Source of the DNA: Marinilabiliales bacterium
GTDB taxonomy: Bacteria > Bacteroidota > Bacteroidia > Bacteroidales > BM520
Length of the DNA stretch: 37,166 bases
Reading direction: 5' to 3'
Assembly: GCA_002869405.1 (NCBI GenBank)
Contig: PKSY01000230.1
Location: 1-37,166, forward strand
In this document: positions 1-8,650 of the stretch, in pieces
Position numbering within the stretch: position 1 is the first letter of the stretch
Layout of the letters: every line of letters starts with the position of its first letter
Position numbers and translations under genes: made by a program
The notes under the pieces: model-generated
Databases searched by the model: none
The model's input: only the letters and a program-made list of their open reading frames with translations
Told to the model about the DNA's origin: nothing

Positions 1-423
1 CACCAGACCGTTAACAATATAAGTCACATTATTGGTTGGGGCCGGGGGAACTCCTGTTACATCGTCACCATAGTATTCGGTTCCGTTGTAATAGAGTTTC
101 CAGATCACCTCTTCGCCGGCAGTAAAACCGTCTTTGATAGCGGTAAGACCGTCATCACCAAAAACTGAAACAGAGATTGGAAAAGTACCGGTAAATTCCC
201 AGGCGCCACCACAACGTTCAGTACCATCGTCGAGCGTATAGAACGCACCGATGATAGAGCCCACAGGGATCTGTGAACCATTGAGCACTGCTGCAGGGAT
301 CATAACGGTCATGTTGTTGTCCGTAGTCACAGGAGTCCATCCTGCGGGAGTCTGAGCAGCTACACCGAACGAAAGGAGGCAAGCTATAGTGGCTAAAGCC
401 AAAGTTCGTATTTTATTAAACAT
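1..423 (-). CDS. Secreted protein, N-terminal part (cut by window edge)
   Basis: The frame is open from an ATG at 423-421 to the left edge, so 141 codons are visible and the C-terminus is missing. The start MFNKIRTLALATIACLLSFG is a clear signal peptide, with cleavage probably after AAQ or nearby. The mature part has a module (IGAF...CGGAWEF...SVFGDDGLTAIKDGF...WKLYYNG) that resembles residues about 280-350 of the T9SS protein at 632-2020, so the two proteins share a domain. It lies downstream of that gene on the same strand, but a terminator-like hairpin separates them. By analogy it may carry a C-terminal T9SS sorting domain outside the window; this is inference. No enzymatic motif is visible. 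Function is unknown; it is probably an extracellular or surface protein. Confidence 0.75.
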   Translation of the reverse strand, partial: MFNKIRTLALATIACLLSFGVAAQTPAGWTPVTTDNNMTVMIPAAVLNGSQIPVGSIIGAFYTLDDGTERCGGAWEFTGTFPISVSVFGDDGLTAIKDGFTAGEEVIWKLYYNGTEYYGDDVTGVPPAPTNNVTYIVNGLV

Positions 424-469
424 AACGGTGAGTTTAGGTTAATACTAATTCTGAATAAGTTAGCTAAGT

Positions 470-483
470 GCTGTATATACAGC
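470..483. repeat. 14-bp perfect palindrome upstream of the left-edge gene
   Basis: GCTGTATATACAGC is self-complementary. It lies about 47 nt upstream of the ATG at 423 and just downstream, in the minus direction, of the terminator-like hairpin at 493-537. The position fits an operator or the upstream part of a promoter, but chance cannot be excluded. Confidence 0.35.
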
Positions 484-492
484 GGTAAAAAA

Positions 493-537
493 CGCAGCAA
501 AACCTCCCCGTTCAAGAGTACCGAGGAGGTTTTTTGC
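493..537 (-). terminator. Terminator-like hairpin after the T9SS protein gene
   Basis: On the minus strand, an AACCTCC arm and a GGAGGTT arm flank a loop of about 16 nt. T-rich sequence follows (TTTT, then GCTGCG, then TTTTTT). It sits between the T9SS gene (ends 632) and the next gene (starts 423), where a Rho-independent terminator would be expected. Confidence 0.55.
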
Positions 538-603
538 CGCTTTATTTTGCAATTATTTCATGCATTCTTTTAACCGATGTAAAAAAACCAGCTGTCAGAA
601 AGT

Positions 604-635
604 ATAACCCTTGCGTGAATAACGCGAGGGGTTAT
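604..635 (-). terminator. Hairpin overlapping the stop codon of the T9SS gene
   Basis: The arms ATAACCC-TTGCG (604-615) and GCGAGGGGTTAT (624-635) pair with one bulge and one wobble. The hairpin includes the TAA stop (634-632). It has no strong T-run, so it may be a 3'-end stabiliser or attenuator and not the terminator itself. Confidence 0.45.
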
Positions 636-2020
636 TTATTTTTCTGAACAATAAGTTTCTTCACTACTACACGGTCAGCATCTGTAATGCGTACAAAATA
701 AACACCCTGAGCGAGGGTAGACACATTCAGACGTACCTGGTTGGAAGCCAGAGGCTCCTGACGCAGGATTTTTCCATCTTCAGCACCATAAATGCTATAT
801 TCAGCATTTTGAGAAATGCGACCAATCACGTTGAGAGTCACATAATCATTTGCAGGGTTAGGATAGAGTTCCACATCATTCAATGTGAAATCATTAAGAC
901 CTGTAGTACTCTTTTCGAGACCATTGATCTTGGATAAACCTGCAGGAGCAAAGAGGTTTGCATGAGGCATGCTTTCATCATATTTAGCAACAAGAACGAA
1001 CTCCTCGTTAGTAGCCGGTTTGTAAAGTTTCAGCGTCATAGCTTCATTAACTTCAAAACCGTCGGTGAGTTTAGTCGTTTCATCATCACTGAAAGCAGTG
1101 ATAGATACAGAAGAAGTATAACCGTTATACTCGAGGTAACCTGCACAGAGGCCATCCTGAGTAAATACACCGATCACATCACCAAATTCGAGGCCTTCTA
1201 CTTCAGCAAGAGCTTCAGCAGTAACAGCGATAGTGTGTGAAGTACCGGTAGCGGCAACTTCGTTCCATGGAGTATTGTTTGCATATTCCGGATAGAATTC
1301 ACCTTCTATACGACCACCTTTAAGGCCATCATAGTTGATGGAAGCATCGGCATAAACATACACCATATACGCGCGACCCGGTGAGAGGAAAGGCAGGAAG
1401 TTGATGCCCTGGCTAGGCCAGTACACACCATTTCCGGCGATCTCCTTCACAATCTCCAGAGTAGTACCTAATGGAGTGAAGAGGTCTTCTGTTGATACAT
1501 TATGATTTGCAAGAACGGGAATTATATTCCAACCTTCATCGAGATTTACAACCTTATCAGTTACTTCAGTACCTTCAAAATAGAGACTAACTTCCTGATC
1601 AACCTTAATTTTGTAACCATCATACGAGTTCCAGGTACCAATCTGGTTGATTGGCGGCCAGTAAACAAGTGTAAGGGTTTTAAGGATCACAAAGTCGTCG
1701 AAAATAGGAGCCATGAGCGTTTCAACATTCGCGGTATAATCGATGTAGCTGGAAAGGCCGCTCCAGCCTTCAGGAACTACTACGATCTGCCCGGTGAATG
1801 TGCTCAGCGGCTGATGGAAACCCTGGGTGAGAATCGGTCCGTTACCCTCATTATCAAGAGTAGCGATCACGGTTTCACCTATGGTCCAGCTCAGAGAAAT
1901 CCCGCTTCCTGTGTCAGTAGCGTAATTTCCGCCACCGGAAATTACAAACTGATCGACGTTTTGAGCTACAACGCCTGCCAGGAAACCGAAGCTGAGTATT
2001 AATGTGAAAATCCTTTTCAT
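632..2020 (-). CDS. T9SS type A sorting domain-containing secreted protein
   Basis: 462 aa. MKRIFTLILSFGFLAGVVAQ is a Sec signal peptide. Residues about 25-70 form the Bacteroidota module with SWTIGETVIATL and LTQGFHQP. Residues about 75-220 contain W/G-rich stretches (EGWSGLSSYID, DGYKIKV, DEGWNIIPV, PGRAYMVYV). Residues about 280-350 match the module in the neighbouring left-edge gene. The C-terminal 77 residues begin YPNPANDYVTLNV and end GVYFVRI...KKLIVQKNK, the hallmark of a type A T9SS sorting domain, so the protein should cross the outer membrane and be released or anchored to A-LPS. It lies 83 nt downstream of the giant fibre gene on the same strand, with a hairpin between, so it may be cotranscribed by read-through. 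No catalytic motif is seen; a structural or matrix role is inferred. Confidence 0.9.
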   Translation of the reverse strand: MKRIFTLILSFGFLAGVVAQNVDQFVISGGGNYATDTGSGISLSWTIGETVIATLDNEGNGPILTQGFHQPLSTFTGQIVVVPEGWSGLSSYIDYTANVETLMAPIFDDFVILKTLTLVYWPPINQIGTWNSYDGYKIKVDQEVSLYFEGTEVTDKVVNLDEGWNIIPVLANHNVSTEDLFTPLGTTLEIVKEIAGNGVYWPSQGINFLPFLSPGRAYMVYVYADASINYDGLKGGRIEGEFYPEYANNTPWNEVAATGTSHTIAVTAEALAEVEGLEFGDVIGVFTQDGLCAGYLEYNGYTSSVSITAFSDDETTKLTDGFEVNEAMTLKLYKPATNEEFVLVAKYDESMPHANLFAPAGLSKINGLEKSTTGLNDFTLNDVELYPNPANDYVTLNVIGRISQNAEYSIYGAEDGKILRQEPLASNQVRLNVSTLAQGVYFVRITDADRVVVKKLIVQKNK

Positions 2021-2057
2021 AATATCTGTATTAATTCTTGTTAGTTGAGAGTTATAA

Positions 2058-2084
2058 CCTTGCGGGAATCAAATTCCCGCAAGG
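2058..2084 (-). terminator. Perfect 12-bp hairpin after the fibre gene
   Basis: CCTTGCGGGAAT and ATTCCCGCAAGG form a perfect stem around a 3-nt loop, 20 nt beyond the fibre gene's stop. Downstream on the minus strand is TTATAACTC, which is not a strong T-run. The 3' arm plus flank (CGCAAGG then TTATA) resembles that of the hairpin at 604-635. It is a terminator or an intercistronic attenuator or processing signal. Confidence 0.55.
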
Positions 2085-2103
2085 CATATATCTAGATTTT
2101 CAA

Positions 2104-4107
2104 CTAGTTCATTTTAAACCAGTTACCACCGTAGTAGATGTAACGTGTAGCAGATTCAGCAGGAATCAGATCAATCTGTACTGCGCTTTCAAGAACTCTA
2201 ACATCAGAACCTGTACCGCTATTCAGCAGAGTAACAACCTGACCATTGTCAACAGACGAAGTAGGTAAGCTAGCTTCAAGAATAGAAGTAGTCGGAGTAA
2301 ATACTACGAAATGATCCGTAGGAACGATGTTCTGGTCGCTGCTGTAAGCACCGTGAGTAACACGATAAACGAGTTCGTTTACTGTAGTCTCTCCTGAGAA
2401 CAATGCATCACCGGTTACGTTAAGAGCACCGCTAATGTTGGTAGCACCAAGATTAGAAGTAGCTGAAGTAGCAGTAAATGTTCCGCTAACAGTAGTAGTA
2501 ATACCTGTGATAGTCTGAGCTACGAGGTCACCAGTACCAAGATCCATATCGAATCCACCTGAAGTACCGGGAACGATAGCGTCAGAAGAGTTCAGTACGA
2601 GAGCTTTGCTAGCCTGTGCAACACCGCGAGTTTCCGGCAGCCAGTCAGCAATTGCAGCTTCAGTTGCAATTGCACCATCAGTAGCAGTACCGTCAGTACG
2701 GATACCTTCAACAACATTGCGTACTTCGCAAATTGTTTCACCATCAAGTACAATACAAGTGAAGTTAACATCACAATTGAAGAATGTTTCAGCATTAACA
2801 GTAAATACATCTGAACAAGTAGTACCAATAATTGCATCTCCGTCAACATCGAAAGAACCATGCACGAATGCATTTCTTGCAACATCAAGATCATTACCTA
2901 CATAAACATCACTGTTAGTAGTAACAACGTCTGAGAGTGTAGTAACACCAGCAACGTAAAGGTCACCTTCAGCAGTAAGAAGATCCTGAACATTAAGAGT
3001 ATTGTTGAGGTCAGTAGCACCTGAAACAGTAAGAGTATTGTTCAGAGTAGTAGCACCATCAACATAGAGAGTATTGTTTACAGTAGTTGCACCGTCGATA
3101 TTAACTGTAGAGTTGAACTGAGCAGCTTCACTTGCAGTGAAAGTACCATTAACAACAGCATTGTCGTCAATTGTCAGGTCACCAATAGAGTTATAAATAA
3201 CGCCCTGAGCATCGATGTCAGCAAGAGCAACGATATCGCTTGAGAATGTTGCTACATCACTAACTGAGAGTGTACCGTTAAGGTCAGTAGCAGCATTAAC
3301 TGTCAATACATCATTCAGAGTAGTTGTACCAGTAACAGTTACATTGCCTGTAATATCAACATCACAAAGGAATTGTGCAGCAGCATTAACCTGGAGAAGA
3401 TCAGTACAATCATTTCCAAGATATGCAGAACCAGAAACGTAGAAGTCCTGATCAACAGTAGCTGTACCATGAACATCAAGAGCATCAGCTACGTCAAGGT
3501 CAGCACCTACAAATACATCCGAGAGCGTAGTTACAACACCGTCAAGAGCAGAAGCACCAACAACGTGGAGAGTAGTTTCAGCAGTGATTTCGCCGCTTGC
3601 AGTGAGAGTGCTGTTGAATTCAGCAGTACCTTCAGTTACAAGAGTACCATCAAGCTGAGTATTACCCATTACGTGAAGATCTTCACCAACAGTAACATCA
3701 GAAGTAGTAGTTACAGGAGCATTGAATTGTGAAGTACCGTCAACTTCGAGAGTAGACTCGAGTGTAGTAGCACCAACAACATCAAGAGTGCTGTTCAGAG
3801 TAGTAGCACCGTCAACTTCAACTGTAGAGTTGAACTGAGCAGCATCACTAACTGTAAGTGTACCGTTAACCAATACGTCATCGTCAAGTTCGAGCGCACC
3901 TAAAGAGTTGTAGATAGTACCCTGAGCGTCGATATTGTTTTCGAAAGTATGGAGAGCAGTCCATGTGAAAGCCCAACCTTCGTTAACAGTGATGTCGCTG
4001 TCAGTACCTGTGAAGATAATAGTTTCTCCATCGATAGAAGCTTCAACAATTGCAGGAGCAGAGCCATCATAAGTAAAGTCTTCGATACCAGCGCCGTCAG
4101 TAAGGTC
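2104..4107 (-). pseudogene. 3' part of the giant fibre gene, downstream of an in-frame TAA
   Basis: 667 codons, in the same frame as the 5' part at 4108-8457, follow directly after the TAA. The first 78 codons (DLTDGAG...FTYDGSAPA...) continue the module interrupted by the stop, and the parallel copy at about 5520-5760 reads straight through. There is no convincing start: the first initiation-type codon of the long ORF is a TTG around 3873 inside a VLVNGTL repeat. The segment contains more 12-residue repeats (VDGATTLNSTL, VSGATDLNNTL) and two Cys-containing blocks (CTDLLQVNAA, CSDVFTVNAE). Its C-terminal region (ASKALVLNSSDAI, DHFVVFTP, NGQVVTLLNSG, final YYGGNWFKMN) resembles phage tail-fibre ends. 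No T9SS sorting domain is visible. It would be untranslated unless the stop is read through or is a sequence error. Confidence 0.75.
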
Positions 4108-7100
4108 TTACATCAGGTCAGCAACTGTAATCCACTCAGGAGTGTTACCTGAACCAGTACCAATCATCAGTTCTTCAACATCACCTTCGATACCATCGAG
4201 TGAGAATGTTTCAGTAACATCAAGATTAGCGTTGAAAGTAGCATCACCGTTGAATTCAGCTGTATTGTTGAATGTAGAAGCACCTGAAACAGTAAGTGTA
4301 CCGTTCAGAGCAGTGTTACCTTCAACTGTAAGGTTAGAACCGGCAGTTACGTCACCCTGAAGATCAGAAGTACCAGTAACGATGAAGTTATCATCAACTG
4401 TAGTCTCACCATTAATAGTAGTAACAGCATTTACAATGAGAACGTCGAATGTTGCGTCATCACCGAGGTAAGTATCGTCACCAACAAACTGGTCATCACC
4501 GATAGTAGCATCAGTACCAACTAATAACTGAGTTCCAACATCAACCTGGCCACCTACATAGAGGTCCTGACCAATACCAACACCACCGTCAACTACGAGA
4601 GCACCAGTCTGGTCATTAGTAGCGTTAGCTTCGTTGTTCACGTGAACAGTTCCTGATTCACCTACTTCAACGTTGTTGTCAACGTAGAGGTCTTCAGTCA
4701 TGTAAACATTACCATTGAAGTAACCTGCATAAGCAGCTTTAGCGCCTGTGGTGTAAGCAATAGCACCCCAGTTTGTTCCGTCGTTACCGTAAACTGCAGC
4801 AGTTTCGCCAGTAGACATTTTACCACCTAAGTAACCATAGATAGTACCATCGAGGATAGCCTGAACAACAGCAGCATCAGTAGCTGTAGTAGTTAAGCGG
4901 GCATCGATTGCATCTTCAGCTACGTTAGAAGCATAAACATCAAGACCACCATTAGCTGTAGGAGCATAAATTTGCAGTGGGCCATCAGTTGCATCAATGT
5001 GGAGGTTATCAAGGTCACCGCTGAGAACAGCGTTGTCATAAAGTTCCTGGAAGAAGAGAACGTCGAGACGATCTTCTACATGCTGGTAAACAGCACCGGA
5101 AGTTGGTAAGCTGTTATCGTCACCATCAAGCAATGGAACTTCTGAGTCAGTATCTATTTCAGTAATGTTAACACCGTCGAAATCAATATCAGTATTGATG
5201 TCAAGGTTGTCAACGTCAACAACTGTAGCATCTACGAGGTCAGCGTTAACTGTAGTAGCATTAACAGTAGTGATGTTACCTGTAGTAGAGTTAACTGTAG
5301 TGATATTACCTGTAGTAGAGTTAACTGTAGTAATGTTACCAAGGTTAGCAACTACTTCAGAAGCAGTAACAGTAAGAGCAACATCCAGGTTAGCACCGGC
5401 AGTAACATCGCCATCGAGTACAGAAGTACCGAGTACGTGGAGTGAACCGGCAGTAAGCAGATCACTTACAGTGGCTGTATTATTAATGGTGGTAGCACCA
5501 TCAACTTCGAATGCACCTGATACGTAAGCATCATCCATAATCTGGAGAACGCCAACTGAGTTATGGATATAACCTTCAACATTTACTTCACTAAAGAAAG
5601 TATGAGTGTTAGTCCAGTTGAAAGCGTAATCTTCATCAACCTGGATTTTGTCATCAAGGTCAAATTCGAGAGTTTCCATATCGATATCAGCAGTAACAGT
5701 AGCAGGAGCGCTTCCGTCGTAAGTGAAATCAACGATACCCTGACCATCAGTAAGATCTTCCATAAGATCAGCAACTGAAGTCCATACAGGAGTATTACCT
5801 GCACCCTGGCCAATCATCAGTTCGTCAACATCACCTTCAACACTACTTAAAGTAAATGTATCATTTACATCAAGGTTAGCATTGAAAGTTGCATCACCGT
5901 TAAATGTAGCGCTGTTAGCAACAGTAAGAGTATTATTCAGTGTAGTAGCACCGTCAACATCAAGAGTGCTGTTAAGAGCAGTAGCTCCGTCAACATCAAG
6001 AGTAGAACTCATTGTTACAGGAGACTCGAAATGAGCAGCACCGGCAACATTGAGAGTATTATTCAGTGTAGTAGCACCGTCAACATCAAGAGTATTATTG
6101 AGTGTAGTAGCACCGTCAACATCTAAAGTGTTATTAAGAGTTGTTGGACCATCAACATCAAGATAACCAGTCATTTCTGTATTACCGGCAACATAAAGAT
6201 CTTCGTTTGCAAAAACATCACTTTCGAAAGTTGCCACGTCAGAAACGTTCAGTGTACTGTTAAGAGTAGTAGCACCATCAACATCAAGAGTAGAGCCGAA
6301 CCATACAGCACCGGTTACATCAAGAGTATTATTAATAGTGGTAGGACCATTAAGAGTAGTAATAGCATTAACTGTGAAGAGGTCACTTGCGATATCGTCA
6401 CCAAGAACAGTGTTACGAGCTACGAAGAGGTCGAGACCTACGTTTACGTCAGCAGCAACATTGAGGTTTTCACCGATACCAACACCACCTTTAACAACCA
6501 TAGCACCGGAGTTAGCATCACCGGAACCGATAGTATTATTAAGGTAGATATAACCTGATTCAGAAACAGTAAGTTCTGATTTCACAAAGGCATTGCCATT
6601 AAAGTAACCTGCATAATGCTTATCAACACCTGATACTTCAACAGTAGCACCTAATGCACCATATACATTATTAGCAGTAATAAGACCGTAAACAGCAACA
6701 TGGTTAACACCATCAGAAGCACCAAGCTGAGCTATATAAGCGTCATCAAGGTTAGCCTGAATAGTAGTATGTTCAGTAGCTGTAGATCCTGAAAGTTTAG
6801 CATCGATTGCAATTTCAGCATCACCGCTGGCGATTACGTCAAGACCACCATAAAGGTTGTCAGAGTAAATCTGTACAGGGTTATTATCGATGATATTGAT
6901 TTCATGGCCATTTTCATAAACCCACTGGAGGTCGAGGTCATCCTCGATGAAAGCCCATGTAGAAGCGATATCAGCAGCATTGGAAGCGATATCAGCAGCG
7001 TTAGACATGATCAGGTCGTAGTTACTGTTGATCCATGTTGTATTCTGAGCGATATCAGCAGCATTCTGAGCGATATCAGCAGCGTTGGAAGCGATAGCAA

Positions 7101-8457
7101 CAACGTTGGCAGCGATATCAGAATCATTAGCAGCGATATTTGCAGCGTTAACAGCGATTGCAGCAGCGTTATCGTTGATAAGAACGAGGTTGCTGGCGAT
7201 AAGAGCTGTATTGTTAGCAATGTCAATATCATTTGAAGCGATATCAGCAGCGTTGGAAGCGATTGCAGCAGCATTAGCGGCAATAGCAGCAACATTAGCA
7301 GCGATATCAGAATCGTTAGCTGTAATATTGGCAGCGTTTGAAGCAATAGCAGAAGCGTTATCGGAAATCAGCACGAGGTTGCTACCGATAAGAGCAGTAT
7401 TGTCATCAATGTTAGCCTGAAGAGCCATGTCAGCGTCATAAACAGCACCTGCAGTAACGAGAGCGGCGTCATTGTCAGCTGTAGCAGTAAGGATATCATT
7501 AACAGTAACAGACTTGGCAGCACCAAGATCGAGTGTACCACCGTGGAAGTTACCGTAGAAATCGTCTGCATAAACAGAAGACGCGGTAATCATACCGGTC
7601 ATGATATTAGCAGCTTCGAGGTCGCCTGTAATATAAGCGTTACCGGCAGCATAGATATCAGTAATGTGGAGGTCACCACCGCCGGTGATGTCACCACCTG
7701 CAGTAATACCATTAGTAACAGCGAGGCTAAGACCAGTGATAGAGCCACCGATAACGATGTCACCACCAATCCATACGTCGTTTGCAATACCGGCACCACC
7801 TTTAACCTGGAGGGCACCTGATTGCCAGTTACCGTAAGTGTTGTTAGCAGTTGAGAGAATTCGAACGTAGTCTTGTGCTTCAATAGTAGAGCCTACGCTC
7901 AATGTACCGTCGGTTGATACGTCGCCAAATCCTTCGATAGATTTGTTTACGTCAACAACAACAGCTTCAAGTGGTTCAACGATACCAGGAGTTCCAGTGA
8001 AGAAGTTACCTACGTTAAAAACGTCGTCACCAACATGGAGCATTCCGTTATCAACGTATGCTACGTTACCTGCAACGGCAGCGTAAGGCACACTTTGGAA
8101 AGGAACAGTTCCCATGTCAACGAAGCCAGCTCCAAGATCAATTTGTACATTGATCATTGGGTTCACGAGGCCTTCAAAATCAACACCGGCACCTGCGACC
8201 AGATTAAACAGGCCGAAGTCGTTGGTCATAACGTTGTGTGTTTCAACGTTATTGAAGCCATTGTCATCGGTTACAGTAAACTGAACAGCTATTGAAGCAC
8301 CGGTAAGGGCAACTCCATTAGCGTCACGAGCGATGGCCTGGTACTGGAAGCCATCAGGAACCGTAACCTGTGCGTTTGCAGAAAGGCCTAACGATACTAC
8401 TACTGCGAGTAATAGCGCGAGGCGGGTTGCAAATCTCAGAAAGTTTAAATTTTTCAT
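4108..8457 (-). CDS. Giant repetitive fibre/adhesin-like protein, 5' part (1449 aa to premature TAA)
   Basis: I chose ATG 8457 (MKNLNFLRFATRLALLLAVV, a Sec signal peptide ending near SANAQ) over the upstream in-frame ATG at 8508, which would put 17 polar residues in front of the signal. Residues about 30-150 are the Bacteroidota adhesin N-terminal module (DGFQYQAIARDANG, ETHNVMTNDFGLFNL, VPFQSVPYAA). Residues about 344-505 form an Ile/Asn heptad coiled coil (ADIASNAADIAQN). After that come a two-copy large module (AGYFNGN, GGVGIG, GNTP-W, VADLM) and VDGATTLNNTL 12-residue repeats. The frame stops at TAA 4110-4108 where the duplicate has GAA, then continues to 2104. The intact protein would have about 2,117 codons. 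It is probably a homotrimeric surface fibre; function and secretion route are inferred, and no T9SS domain is present. Confidence 0.85.
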   Translation of the reverse strand: MKNLNFLRFATRLALLLAVVVSLGLSANAQVTVPDGFQYQAIARDANGVALTGASIAVQFTVTDDNGFNNVETHNVMTNDFGLFNLVAGAGVDFEGLVNPMINVQIDLGAGFVDMGTVPFQSVPYAAVAGNVAYVDNGMLHVGDDVFNVGNFFTGTPGIVEPLEAVVVDVNKSIEGFGDVSTDGTLSVGSTIEAQDYVRILSTANNTYGNWQSGALQVKGGAGIANDVWIGGDIVIGGSITGLSLAVTNGITAGGDITGGGDLHITDIYAAGNAYITGDLEAANIMTGMITASSVYADDFYGNFHGGTLDLGAAKSVTVNDILTATADNDAALVTAGAVYDADMALQANIDDNTALIGSNLVLISDNASAIASNAANITANDSDIAANVAAIAANAAAIASNAADIASNDIDIANNTALIASNLVLINDNAAAIAVNAANIAANDSDIAANVVAIASNAADIAQNAADIAQNTTWINSNYDLIMSNAADIASNAADIASTWAFIEDDLDLQWVYENGHEINIIDNNPVQIYSDNLYGGLDVIASGDAEIAIDAKLSGSTATEHTTIQANLDDAYIAQLGASDGVNHVAVYGLITANNVYGALGATVEVSGVDKHYAGYFNGNAFVKSELTVSESGYIYLNNTIGSGDANSGAMVVKGGVGIGENLNVAADVNVGLDLFVARNTVLGDDIASDLFTVNAITTLNGPTTINNTLDVTGAVWFGSTLDVDGATTLNSTLNVSDVATFESDVFANEDLYVAGNTEMTGYLDVDGPTTLNNTLDVDGATTLNNTLDVDGATTLNNTLNVAGAAHFESPVTMSSTLDVDGATALNSTLDVDGATTLNNTLTVANSATFNGDATFNANLDVNDTFTLSSVEGDVDELMIGQGAGNTPVWTSVADLMEDLTDGQGIVDFTYDGSAPATVTADIDMETLEFDLDDKIQVDEDYAFNWTNTHTFFSEVNVEGYIHNSVGVLQIMDDAYVSGAFEVDGATTINNTATVSDLLTAGSLHVLGTSVLDGDVTAGANLDVALTVTASEVVANLGNITTVNSTTGNITTVNSTTGNITTVNATTVNADLVDATVVDVDNLDINTDIDFDGVNITEIDTDSEVPLLDGDDNSLPTSGAVYQHVEDRLDVLFFQELYDNAVLSGDLDNLHIDATDGPLQIYAPTANGGLDVYASNVAEDAIDARLTTTATDAAVVQAILDGTIYGYLGGKMSTGETAAVYGNDGTNWGAIAYTTGAKAAYAGYFNGNVYMTEDLYVDNNVEVGESGTVHVNNEANATNDQTGALVVDGGVGIGQDLYVGGQVDVGTQLLVGTDATIGDDQFVGDDTYLGDDATFDVLIVNAVTTINGETTVDDNFIVTGTSDLQGDVTAGSNLTVEGNTALNGTLTVSGASTFNNTAEFNGDATFNANLDVTETFSLDGIEGDVEELMIGTGSGNTPEWITVADLM
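5251..5340 (-). repeat. Three tandem 30-bp repeats within the fibre gene
   Basis: Exact units lie at 5251-5280, 5281-5310 and 5311-5340, differing at only a few positions. They encode the decapeptide GNITTVNSTT (last copy NATT). A diverged partial unit follows (TVNADLVDA). The repeats preserve frame and so could vary in copy number by slippage or recombination without disrupting the protein. Confidence 0.85.
5925..6165 (-). repeat. 36-bp tandem repeats encoding VDGATTLNNTLD
   Basis: Near-identical 36-bp units encode the 12-residue motif VDGATTLNNTLD. Three run head to tail at about 6055-6160, with further copies interrupted by variant units on either side. More copies occur near 3000-3120 and 3740-3840, giving about ten recognisable copies across the whole fibre gene. 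The 12-residue period with buried-type residues suggests a β-structured stalk, which is inference. Confidence 0.8.
6940..7428 (-). repeat. Heptad-repeat region (Ile at a, Asn at d) in the fibre protein
   Basis: About 160 residues (344-505 from ATG 8457) consist of heptads such as IASNAAD, IAANVAA and IAQNAAD, with Ile at position a and Asn at position d. Trimeric autotransporter stalks are known to use this N@d pattern, in which the Asn layer binds an anion in the core of a three-stranded coiled coil. The underlying DNA is a degenerate 21-bp repeat. Confidence 0.8.
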
Positions 8458-8650
8458 AACTGATGATTTTGGTTTTAAATGATTTATTATACCATAATTT
8501 TCGTTCATATATCTATTTCATTATCAAGTTATTAAACACAAAAAGCGAAGGAAGCCTTTACTCCCTTTGCGAAAACAAGAAGCATTTCAATATGGTCAGC
8601 ATTCTCCTTTTGCTTATTATTAGTAGGTTTTAACCATTTATGTTTAGCTA

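Noticed and set aside
2104-3873. Separate 589-aa gene starting near 3873
   Set aside because: The first codon is TTG inside a VLVNGTL repeat, with no promoter or ribosome-binding signal. The frame continues upstream to the TAA at 4108, so it is the 3' part of the fibre gene.
3000-6165. CRISPR-like periodic repeats
   Set aside because: The 30- and 36-bp periods are contiguous without unique spacers and encode in-frame peptide repeats in a long ORF. No cas genes are present.
5165-7420. Long plus-strand ORFs opposite the fibre gene (for example 5165-5527, 6904-7236, 7085-7420)
   Set aside because: They arise from repeat-driven codon bias on the opposite strand. Their low-complexity products (repeated Val/Thr or Ala/Ile) mirror the sense repeats, and none has promoter support.
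4108-8508. Fibre gene start at ATG 8508
   Set aside because: It would place 17 polar residues before a clear signal peptide that begins at ATG 8457.
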